A stretch of DNA of 64,000 nt, taken from Kerstersia similis. GTDB taxonomy: Bacteria; Pseudomonadota; Gammaproteobacteria; Burkholderiales; Burkholderiaceae_B. The stretch lies in contig NZ_CBCSIQ010000003.1 of the NCBI RefSeq assembly GCF_965139615.1, positions 167,338-231,337 on the forward strand. The letters are read 5' to 3'. Positions 50,799 through 58,574 of the stretch are shown here, in pieces (position 1 is the first letter of the stretch; each line of letters starts with the position of its first letter). The position numbers and the translations under genes are program-made. Below the pieces are notes generated by a model. The model was given only the letters and a program-made list of their open reading frames with translations. It was not told the DNA's origin and ran no database searches.

Positions 50799-53105
50799 TT
50801 ATCCCTGTTCTGGCCCCGCGCCGTCCAGTTTCGCCGAAGTCGATGCCGGTGCCAACCGGGTCAACAGAATGGTCACCCTCGCGCCGCCTTCCTTGCGGTT
50901 GCCCAAATCAATCTGGCCACCATGTTCATCCACGATTTTACGGACAATGGCTAGGCCCAGACCCGTACCATGGGATTTGGTGGTGACGTAGGGTTCGAAC
51001 ACCCGTTGCTGCACATGCGCGGCAAACCCCTTGCCCGTATCCGACACCGAGAACCGGAGGGCCGGCTGCTCCGTGCCATCAGCCCGCGCAGTCAAGGCCC
51101 GTACGGTTCTTACCCGGACTTTACCTTGTTCTTCCTGTTCGACAATGGCATCCCTGGCATTACTCAGTAAATTATGGATAACTTGGCGCAACTGGGCCGC
51201 GTCCCCCATGATAATCGGAGCCTCGGGATCCAGGTGCACTTCCAGCCAATGCGCGGCGCCAGACGTCCCGTGCTCCACCGGATCCCAACCATACAGGGCC
51301 AGCACATCCGTGACCAGCCGGTTGAAATCCACCGGCCGCATGACAGCCTGGGGCGCACGCGCATACTCACGGAATTCATCCACCATCTGCTTGAGCGAGG
51401 CCACCTGATCAACGATGGTCTGCGTCGCCCGCCGCAGCATGCGGGCATCATTTTCTTCCAGCTTGTCCGCCAGTTTCATGGCCAGACGTTCGGCAGACAG
51501 CTGGATGGGCGTCAGCGGATTCTTGATTTCGTGCGCCAGCCGCCGCGCTACTTCACCCCAGGCAACCGTACGACTGGCGGACATCAACTCGGTAATATCA
51601 TCGAAAACGACCAGATAGCCGTTGTCGCGCTCGGCCACGCGCAGATGCGTGCCTCGCGCCATCAGGGTTGCGGGCTGCTGTGCCGTGCCGCTGACCCCGT
51701 CATCGGGCAATGCCAGCTCAAAACGCTGCGTCCAGTATGGCGCTTCCGAGTCCACTGCCTCGTGCGAGGAAAAGGCGTGGCGGATGACCGTCGCAAAACC
51801 AATCAAGCCATCGACAGTTTCCAGGGGCCGCCCCACCGTCTGCCGCAGGTCGGCGTGCAGAATGGCCTGCGCGCCCTGATTGAACATGGTGACGCGAAAC
51901 AGTTCATCGAACACCAGCACGCCGGATGACAAATTGCTCAGGACGCTTTCCAGATAGACATTGGAACGCTCCAGCTGCCGGCGGTTGCGTTCCACCATGG
52001 AGCGCGCCTCGCCCAACTGCCGGGTCATGGCATTGAACGAACGGGTCAACTGGCCGACTTCATCATTGCCTGGCGGCTCCGGCAAAGGCCGGTAATCCCC
52101 AACGCTGACGGCTTTGGTACCCGCAGCCAGCGTCAGCAACGGACGCACCAAGCGGCGCGACAATGCCAGCGCCACCGCCACGGAAGCAAACACCGTCAAC
52201 AGCAAGGCCATCGTCAATGTGATGCCGTACAGCTTGCGTAGCCCCAGCCGCGACAATGACAGTTCCTGATAGTCCCGGAAACCTTCCTGGACCCGGCTGG
52301 CGTTATAGGCGATCTGTTCCGGCACTGGCTGGATCAACTGCAACCAGCGGGGATCACCGGTACTCCAACCCCGCAGGCGGTCTATCGTCGCATCCGACGA
52401 CAAGGGCAAAACTACACGCAGATACAAGCGTTCACGCCCGACAGCGCCGCTGGTTTCATCAGACTCGGCCGCCGCATAGCTGCGCGCAATCCGCAGCTGA
52501 TTCATGACGGACGGCGGCGGCAACTCCGGCAACAACGCGCCATAGCCTTCGGTGGAATAGGCGATGGACCGGCCATTGCTGGTAAATACCATCGCATCCG
52601 ACACATTGTGTGAATTGCGCAGGCGGGTAAGCGCCAAGGCCATATCGGCATCACTGGTGCGGTTCAGTTCCAGCAGCATGGCGCGCCCGCGCGCCTCAAG
52701 CTCGGCCAGCTGCGAATCCAGGGCTGCCCGCCCCAGGTTGAGGCCGGCCTCCAGCGCCGCGTTGACGCGCACGTTGAACCAGGATTCGATGGAGCGTGAC
52801 ATGAACTGCACGGACAGCATATAGATGGCAACGCCCGGCACCACGCCGATCACGGCAAACGACAGCGCAAATCGCGCCGTCAGGCGCGCGCCAAAAGCAC
52901 GCCGCCGGAACTGCCGCCACATGCGCAGGCTAAGCCCCAGTACCCAGACGAACATCGCCAGGGCCAGCACGCCATTGAGCAGCAACAGCAAATCATAATA
53001 TTCAGCGAAACGGGATGCATTGGCTGTGGACCAGACCAGCATGGCCAGCAGCGCCAGCCCACACGCGCCGCCCAACAGCAAGGCCATGCGCAGCATCTGG
53101 CTCAT
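50799..53105 (-). CDS. NtrY/PlrS-like sensor histidine kinase
   Basis: A 768-residue membrane kinase. It has two N-terminal membrane segments, a third near 85-100, a periplasmic sensor of about 180 residues, a further membrane segment near 300, then HAMP, PAS (about 385-500), HisKA with phospho-acceptor His525 (AHEIKNPLTPIQ) and a HATPase with VIHNLLSNARDAI and GTGLGLAIVRKI. It partners the regulator encoded 25 bases downstream. It overlaps the DUF4390 gene by four bases; this trio is conserved in betaproteobacteria. Confidence 0.93.
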   Translation of the reverse strand: MSQMLRMALLLGGACGLALLAMLVWSTANASRFAEYYDLLLLLNGVLALAMFVWVLGLSLRMWRQFRRRAFGARLTARFALSFAVIGVVPGVAIYMLSVQFMSRSIESWFNVRVNAALEAGLNLGRAALDSQLAELEARGRAMLLELNRTSDADMALALTRLRNSHNVSDAMVFTSNGRSIAYSTEGYGALLPELPPPSVMNQLRIARSYAAAESDETSGAVGRERLYLRVVLPLSSDATIDRLRGWSTGDPRWLQLIQPVPEQIAYNASRVQEGFRDYQELSLSRLGLRKLYGITLTMALLLTVFASVAVALALSRRLVRPLLTLAAGTKAVSVGDYRPLPEPPGNDEVGQLTRSFNAMTRQLGEARSMVERNRRQLERSNVYLESVLSNLSSGVLVFDELFRVTMFNQGAQAILHADLRQTVGRPLETVDGLIGFATVIRHAFSSHEAVDSEAPYWTQRFELALPDDGVSGTAQQPATLMARGTHLRVAERDNGYLVVFDDITELMSASRTVAWGEVARRLAHEIKNPLTPIQLSAERLAMKLADKLEENDARMLRRATQTIVDQVASLKQMVDEFREYARAPQAVMRPVDFNRLVTDVLALYGWDPVEHGTSGAAHWLEVHLDPEAPIIMGDAAQLRQVIHNLLSNARDAIVEQEEQGKVRVRTVRALTARADGTEQPALRFSVSDTGKGFAAHVQQRVFEPYVTTKSHGTGLGLAIVRKIVDEHGGQIDLGNRKEGGARVTILLTRLAPASTSAKLDGAGPEQG

Positions 53106-53704
53106 GGGCCTTCCGCCACCGTATCAGGGACCTTGAACGAAAAATCGTACCAAGGGGAGCTAGCCGTCCAGGCGCTGCTGTTAAAGGCGTTGATCTGGAA
53201 CGGCCGCGACAGGCGCGAGGTATCCAGGCGCAAGCGTAACCGGCCGTCATAACGCACCCCTGGCGACAACTGGGACAATTTGGCCACCGGCCAGCCGCGA
53301 ATGGTACGTACCACATCCATGGCTTCTTCCAGGCCCGCCACCGGCAGGGACAAATCGCCCGTGCCCACGCGCCATTGACGCGTCAAGGCGTTGTACAACA
53401 CACGCCAGGTAATGCGCGACTCGATTTCAGTCGCATCGAACCACCACCAGCGCTTGCGATCCACTTCCAGATCGACGCTGAAATACAGCGGCACGCCGCG
53501 CTCTGCCGCTTCGCGCAGCTCCGCATTCAGTTCAAACGGCAGCTGTGCGTCGATTTCGACATCACCATGCCGGAAGGACACGGCAATATCCGCCTGGTTG
53601 GCGAACGCCGCCCCCGCTGGCAGCAAACATGCCGCCAGACACAGCGAAACCCAGGCAAGCAGGTTTCGGAGGAGGAGAAAAGAAGTGCGTGGCATAGCCA
53701 TCAT
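53102..53704 (-). CDS. DUF4390 domain-containing exported protein
   Basis: A 200-residue protein with a signal peptide (about 1-35, ending GAAFAN) and a DUF4390 body: AEVEIDAQLPFELNAELREAAERGVPLYFSVDLEV-like segments and RWWWFD. Function is unknown. It is regularly encoded between rsmB and an NtrY-type kinase in betaproteobacteria and may be a periplasmic partner of that kinase (inference). It overlaps the kinase start. ATGs at 53704, 53701 and 53695 are all possible starts. Confidence 0.85.
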   Translation of the reverse strand: MMAMPRTSFLLLRNLLAWVSLCLAACLLPAGAAFANQADIAVSFRHGDVEIDAQLPFELNAELREAAERGVPLYFSVDLEVDRKRWWWFDATEIESRITWRVLYNALTRQWRVGTGDLSLPVAGLEEAMDVVRTIRGWPVAKLSQLSPGVRYDGRLRLRLDTSRLSRPFQINAFNSSAWTASSPWYDFSFKVPDTVAEGP

Positions 53705-53714
53705 TCTTGGCGAT

Positions 53715-55043
53715 TCAGGCCTGCTTGGCAAACAAGGCGTAGAAAAAACCGTCATGCTGCTGCGACAGTGTTGCATTCGCCCCAACCGGCAGCATCTGCC
53801 CCGGTGCCGTCAGCGCCACGGCATCCGCATGCGCCTTGAGAAAGGCGCGGGCTTGGCCGGCGCATTCTTCCGAAAACACTGAACATGTGACATACAACAG
53901 CTGACCGCCAGGCGCCAGCAATGGCCAGAGTGCATCGAGCATCCGGCGCTGCACGGCTGCCGTCTTCTGCACATCGGCCTCACGCCGCAACCACCGGATA
54001 TCCGGATGGCGCCTGACGACGCCTGATGCCGTGCATGGCGCATCGACCAGGATGGCATCGAACGGACGGCCATCCCACCAGCTCTGCGGCCTGGCCGCAT
54101 CGGCAGCACGTACCTGGACACCAGGCCCGTTCAGGCGCAGACGCGCCAGATTTTCATGCACCCGCTTCAAACGGCCGGCGTCGGCATCCAGCGCCAGCAA
54201 ATCGACATCGGCGCACTCCAGCAAATGCGCCGTTTTGCCACCGGGCGCAGCGCAGGCATCCAGCACCCGCATGCCATCACGCGGTGCCAGCAGCTCTGCG
54301 GCCCGTTGCGCGCCGGCATCCTGCACCGACCACCAGCCTTCTTCGTAGCCAGGCAAACGCGCCACCACATGCGACCCATGCAAGGTCAGGCCCCAGGATC
54401 CGGCCGGCTCTGCCTGCACACCGGCGTCCGCCAGCGCCTGAACCACCTGCGCCACACTGGCACGGCGGCGATTCACCCGCAGCGTCAAGGGCGCAGGGCT
54501 TGCCGCGCTCTCCAGCACGGCTTGCCAGTCATTCGGGTAGGCAAACTGCAACTTGCGTACCCACCACTGCGGAAAGTTCCAGCGCGCTTCATCATCATCC
54601 CGCGACAATTGCCCAAACTCACGCAGGAAACTACGCGACACCGCATTGACCAAGGCCTTGAAATGCTTCAGTTTGGCATGGCTCGCCGCTGCTTCCACCG
54701 CCTGATCCACCAGGGTATGCGGCGCATAGTTGGGCTCATGCGGCAAGGCCAGGCCTTGTTCGTGGCGCACGGCCGCATCCAGCAAGGCCAGCGTGCTCAA
54801 CAGCAAAGCGTTCAATAAGGGTTGCTCGGGCCGGCGATGCACCAGAAACGAGCGGTCCGCAATGGCTGTCCCGAGCTTGCGCATGACATGCGAGGACAAA
54901 GCCTGGGCGGCCGGACGCCGTGCGGCAGGCAGTTCTTCCAGGACTTCTGTCAGGGAGCGCCCGGCCAGCACTGCCTCTACAGCGACCGCCGTATCCAGCA
55001 ACAATGCCGACAGGGGCGGCTGCAAGCTTGCGTTGGTGCTCAT
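53715..55043 (-). CDS. rsmB: 16S rRNA (cytosine967-C5)-methyltransferase RsmB
   Basis: A 442-residue enzyme: N-terminal NusB-like RNA-binding domain (about 10-150) and a C-terminal methyltransferase with the SAM motif VLDACAAPGGKTAHLLE. The two cysteines of the m5C mechanism are in DAPCTASGVVRRHPD and VTCSVFSEE. It overlaps fmt by four bases, the classical fmt-rsmB arrangement. Confidence 0.95.
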   Translation of the reverse strand: MSTNASLQPPLSALLLDTAVAVEAVLAGRSLTEVLEELPAARRPAAQALSSHVMRKLGTAIADRSFLVHRRPEQPLLNALLLSTLALLDAAVRHEQGLALPHEPNYAPHTLVDQAVEAAASHAKLKHFKALVNAVSRSFLREFGQLSRDDDEARWNFPQWWVRKLQFAYPNDWQAVLESAASPAPLTLRVNRRRASVAQVVQALADAGVQAEPAGSWGLTLHGSHVVARLPGYEEGWWSVQDAGAQRAAELLAPRDGMRVLDACAAPGGKTAHLLECADVDLLALDADAGRLKRVHENLARLRLNGPGVQVRAADAARPQSWWDGRPFDAILVDAPCTASGVVRRHPDIRWLRREADVQKTAAVQRRMLDALWPLLAPGGQLLYVTCSVFSEECAGQARAFLKAHADAVALTAPGQMLPVGANATLSQQHDGFFYALFAKQA

Positions 55044-56008
55044 CGCCCCTGCTCCCCGGCCGGCGCCTGCCAGCCACGTACGAAGACATCCACCGGCTGG
55101 CGTTTACCGCCAGCCTTCTGCAAAACGAGCAAACGCAGGCGGCCATCCGCAGTGGCAATATCTATGCCTTCCGGCGTTACGGCCAGCAAACTGCCTGGCG
55201 CCTGGCACCGCGCGGCTTCATCAGCGGGCAAGGCAAGCGCTGCCCACACCTTGACCGGATCGGCCAGTCCGGGCAGGCGCATCGTCGCCCCCGGCGCTGG
55301 GTCAAAGGCACGGATACGCCGCGCCAGCGCATCGGCAGGCAAAGTGAAATCCAGCGGCGCTTCGGCCTTATCCAGTTTGGCTGCATAGCAGATGCCTTCC
55401 TCGGGCTGCGGCACGGCCTGCAATGCCCCTTGCTCCAGCGCTGCCAGCGCTTCGACAATGGCCTGCCCGCCCAATGCCGCCAGGCGATCATGCAGTTGTG
55501 CCGCATTCTCTTGCGCGTGGATAGGCGTACTTTTTTCCAGCAGCATCGCGCCGGTATCCAGGCCTTCGTCCATCTGCATGATGGTAATGCCGGTACGCGC
55601 ATCCCCAGCCTCGATGGCGCGTTGAATCGGTGCGGCGCCACGCCAGCGCGGCAACAGGCTGGCATGAATATTCAGGCAGCCCAGGCGCGGCAGCGTCAGC
55701 GTCCAGGCCGGCAGTATCAGGCCATAGGCCGCCACGATCATGACCTCAGGCTGCGCCGCCTCCAGGGCAGCACGGGCAGCCCCGGCTTCTTCCGGAAACT
55801 TGCCATCCAGCCGCAGGCTACGCGGCTGCAGCACCTCAATTCCTGCAGCCAGCGCTGCCTGCTTGACCGGGCTGGCCATCAACTTCATCCCGCGGCCGGC
55901 CGGGCGATCGGGCTGAGTCATGACCAGCACGATCTCATGGCCCGCTGCCAGCAACGCATCAAAAGCAATGCGTGCGAATTCCGGAGTCCCGGCAAAGACA
56001 AGTCGCAT
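55040..56008 (-). CDS. fmt: Methionyl-tRNA formyltransferase
   Basis: A 322-residue Fmt with NIHASLLPRWRGAAPIQRAIEAGD (catalytic Asn-His region) and a C-terminal OB-like tRNA domain. MRLVFAGTPEFARIAFDALLAAGHEI is the expected N-terminus. It formylates initiator Met-tRNA with 10-formyl-THF. It sits between def (99 bases upstream) and rsmB. Confidence 0.96.
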   Translation of the reverse strand: MRLVFAGTPEFARIAFDALLAAGHEIVLVMTQPDRPAGRGMKLMASPVKQAALAAGIEVLQPRSLRLDGKFPEEAGAARAALEAAQPEVMIVAAYGLILPAWTLTLPRLGCLNIHASLLPRWRGAAPIQRAIEAGDARTGITIMQMDEGLDTGAMLLEKSTPIHAQENAAQLHDRLAALGGQAIVEALAALEQGALQAVPQPEEGICYAAKLDKAEAPLDFTLPADALARRIRAFDPAPGATMRLPGLADPVKVWAALALPADEAARCQAPGSLLAVTPEGIDIATADGRLRLLVLQKAGGKRQPVDVFVRGWQAPAGEQGR

Positions 56009-56107
56009 GTGTAAGGTTCAGGAATAACAGCAATTGAGGGACGCGTACCCGACCCGGTACCGCGGCGGAGCAGACCGCCGGGCAAGGAAGCCCGGCAGCG
56101 ACAGGGA

Positions 56108-56620
56108 TCAGGCCCGCGACAGTTCGCGAGCCTGCTTGCGCAACTTGTTGCGGATGCGATTGAGCTTCAGGCTGGACAGGTATTCGACAAACACCTTGCC
56201 ATCCAGGTGGTCGATTTCATGCTGCACGCAGACGGCCAGCAGGCCATCCGCGTCGAACTCGTAGGTTTCGCCTTTTTCGTTGACCGCCCTGACCTTGACC
56301 TGTGAAGGCCGGCAGACTTCGTCATACACGCCGGGCACGGACAAGCAACCTTCTTCGTAGGTCTTGCTGTCGTCGCTGTGCCAGAGGATTTCCGGGTTGA
56401 TCAGCACCCGCAGCTCATCCTGGTTTTCAGAGACGTCTATGACCACGACGCGCTCATGCACATCGACCTGCGTTGCCGCCAGGCCAACGCCCGGCGCTTC
56501 ATACATGGTTTCCGCCATATCGCGCACCAGCTGACGGATACGGTCATCAACCTGCTCGACAGGCTTGGCGACCTTGTGCAGACGGGGGTCGGGATAACGG
56601 AGGATGGGGAGCAATGCCAT
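56108..56620 (-). CDS. def: Peptide deformylase
   Basis: A 170-residue deformylase with all three motifs: GVGLAATQ (near 45-52), EGCLSVPG (metal Cys) and QHEIDHLDG (metal His and catalytic Glu). It removes formyl groups from nascent proteins. I chose the ATG at 56620 (MALLPILRYPDPRL), matching the family, over the ATG at 56641. It is divergent from dprA. Confidence 0.96.
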   Translation of the reverse strand: MALLPILRYPDPRLHKVAKPVEQVDDRIRQLVRDMAETMYEAPGVGLAATQVDVHERVVVIDVSENQDELRVLINPEILWHSDDSKTYEEGCLSVPGVYDEVCRPSQVKVRAVNEKGETYEFDADGLLAVCVQHEIDHLDGKVFVEYLSSLKLNRIRNKLRKQARELSRA

Positions 56621-56797
56621 GGCAAGGTACCGAATAAACACAAAAAGCGCCCTGAGACGCGCATGGGCACATCATAAATCATCTACCCGGCAGCACGGGG
56701 AAAAGCCATGCAAATGACCAGGTGAAGCCGCCGCCAAGTGTGTTCGAATGCTCACACTTGCATCCCGTCGAGCCGCCGGACATGCCAGACTGGACGC

Positions 56798-57994
56798 ATG
56801 CCCACATCCTGCCTCTTTCCGGACCCCGACCTGATTGCCTGGCTGCGTTTCGCCCAGGAACCCGGCCTGCCGCCGCGCGCGGCGCTTGCCTTGTTGCAGC
56901 ATGGCGGGCCGCCTGCGCAGATTTACCAGCAATCTGCCAGCGAGCTGGGCCGCTGGCTGGCGCCCGGCCTGGCCCTGCAGCTTAGCCGTGCGCCCTCAGC
57001 CCATCAGGCCGAACAACTGGCGCACACGCTCGCCTGGCTGCAGGCAAGCCCGCGCCGTCATGCCATCCCCTTGCATCATGCCTGCTATCCAGAGCGCCTG
57101 CGCCAATTGGCCGACCCTCCTCTCGTCCTCTACCTGGAAGGCGACCCGCAGGCGCTGGCACGGCCTTCGCTGGCTATCGTCGGCGCCCGCAATGCCACGC
57201 CTGCCGGCCTGCAGAATGCCCAGGCCTTCGCCCAGGCACTGGCACGCGCCGGCTGGCTCATCGTCAGCGGCCTGGCGCGCGGCATCGACGCTGCTGCCCA
57301 TCTCGGCGCGCTTGCCGGAGCGCCCGCCCCCCTTGCCACCCTGGCCGTGCTGGGCTGCGGCCCGGACATCATCTATCCCGCCCGGCATGCCGCGCTGGCC
57401 CGGCGTATCGCAGACCAGGGCGCCATTGTGTCCGACTACCCGCCAGGCACGCCGCCGCTGCCTGGCCATTTTCCACGGCGCAACCGCCTGGTGGCGGGCC
57501 TGACGCTCGGCACCCTGGTCATTGAGGCTGCCCTGCGCAGCGGGTCGCTGGTGACGGCCAGACTGGCAGCCGAGCACAACCGCGAAGTCTTCGCCTTGCC
57601 CGGCTCCATACACGCCCCGCTGGCGCGAGGCTGCCATGCGTTGATCCGCCAGGGCGCCAAGCTGGTAGAAACCGTTGCCGATATCCTGGAAGAATTGCCG
57701 CCCTGCCCCCTGCCCGACACCCCGGCGCCGCCGTCACCCGCGCCACTCGCACCCCAACCTGCCCAGGCCACCGGAGCAACCCCGATATCCGCCGACGCGA
57801 CACGCCTGCTGCCGTTTCTATCCGACGCCCCGGCTACCCTGGATACCCTGGTGCAAGGCAGCGCCATGGGCGCCGCCGCCATCAGCGCAGCGCTCTGGGA
57901 ACTGGAAATTGCCGGGCTGGCCACACGCACCGATACCGGCGCTTATCAGCGCCTGAAGGGAAGCGGCCCCCTTTTCCCGGGCCACAAGCCCTAG
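56798..57994 (+). CDS. dprA: DNA-processing protein DprA
   Basis: A 398-residue DprA/Smf. The Rossmann-like core has LAIVGARNATPAGLQNAQAFA, SGLARGIDAAAHLGAL, TLAVLGCGPDIIYP and the RNRLVAGLTLGTLVIEA stretch. A C-terminal winged-helix DML1-like domain (about 330-398) follows a Pro-rich linker. DprA loads RecA on incoming single-stranded DNA in transformation. The ATG at 56798 fits the family; another is at 56738. With comF in the window it hints at natural competence. Confidence 0.93.
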   Translation: MPTSCLFPDPDLIAWLRFAQEPGLPPRAALALLQHGGPPAQIYQQSASELGRWLAPGLALQLSRAPSAHQAEQLAHTLAWLQASPRRHAIPLHHACYPERLRQLADPPLVLYLEGDPQALARPSLAIVGARNATPAGLQNAQAFAQALARAGWLIVSGLARGIDAAAHLGALAGAPAPLATLAVLGCGPDIIYPARHAALARRIADQGAIVSDYPPGTPPLPGHFPRRNRLVAGLTLGTLVIEAALRSGSLVTARLAAEHNREVFALPGSIHAPLARGCHALIRQGAKLVETVADILEELPPCPLPDTPAPPSPAPLAPQPAQATGATPISADATRLLPFLSDAPATLDTLVQGSAMGAAAISAALWELEIAGLATRTDTGAYQRLKGSGPLFPGHKP

Positions 57995-58028
57995 AATCGG
58001 CATTTTTGCTTTCCTTCGGCAGCCTCAC

Positions 58029-58526
58029 ATGAATGAACATCGCCACCAGCTTTCCATGAGCATCCTGATGACGCCGGACATGGCCAATTTTTCCGGCAAT
58101 GTCCATGGCGGCACCATTCTGAAATACCTGGACCAGGTGGCCTACGCCTGTGCCAGCCGTTACGCCGGCAGCTATGTCGTTACCTTATCGGTCGATCAGG
58201 TCATGTTCCGCCAACCCATCCATGTCGGGGAACTCGTCACCTTCTATGCCAGCGTCAACTACACCGGCAGGACATCCATGGAAATCGGCATCAAGGTCGT
58301 GACCGAAGACATCCGGCAACAGATGGTGCGCCATACCAACAGCTGTTACTTCACCATGGTTGCCGTGGATGACGACGGCAAGGCCACTGCCGTACCGCCG
58401 CTGCACCCCGTCACGCAAGAAGAACGTCATCGCCATGAAGCCGCGATCCAGCGGCGCGCCTTGCGGGAAGAAATGGAAGCCAGGCACCGCCGCATCAAAC
58501 AGGAAAGCATGCGCAACGACAACTGA
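58029..58526 (+). CDS. Acyl-CoA thioesterase (hotdog fold, YciA/BFIT-like)
   Basis: A 165-residue hotdog thioesterase with NFSGNVHGGTILKYLDQVAYACASRYAG, carrying the conserved Asn/His/Gly and Asp region, and VDQVMFRQPIHVGELVTFYASVNYTGRTSMEIGI. It hydrolyses acyl-CoAs, probably as a hexamer. The tail past residue 135 is a charged helix. It follows dprA by 34 bases. Confidence 0.9.
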   Translation: MNEHRHQLSMSILMTPDMANFSGNVHGGTILKYLDQVAYACASRYAGSYVVTLSVDQVMFRQPIHVGELVTFYASVNYTGRTSMEIGIKVVTEDIRQQMVRHTNSCYFTMVAVDDDGKATAVPPLHPVTQEERHRHEAAIQRRALREEMEARHRRIKQESMRNDN

Positions 58527-58536
58527 ACCCAGCCAT

Positions 58537-58566
58537 CCCGCCAGGGCCGCTCCGGCACCTGGCGGG
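58537..58566. terminator. Hairpin between convergent thioesterase and P-type ATPase genes
   Basis: CCCGCCAGG (58537-58545) pairs with CCTGGCGGG (58558-58566); the 12-base loop can fold further as GCCG-CTC-CGGC. There is no T-tract, so termination strength is uncertain. Confidence 0.45.
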
Positions 58567-58574
58567 AGGCGGGC

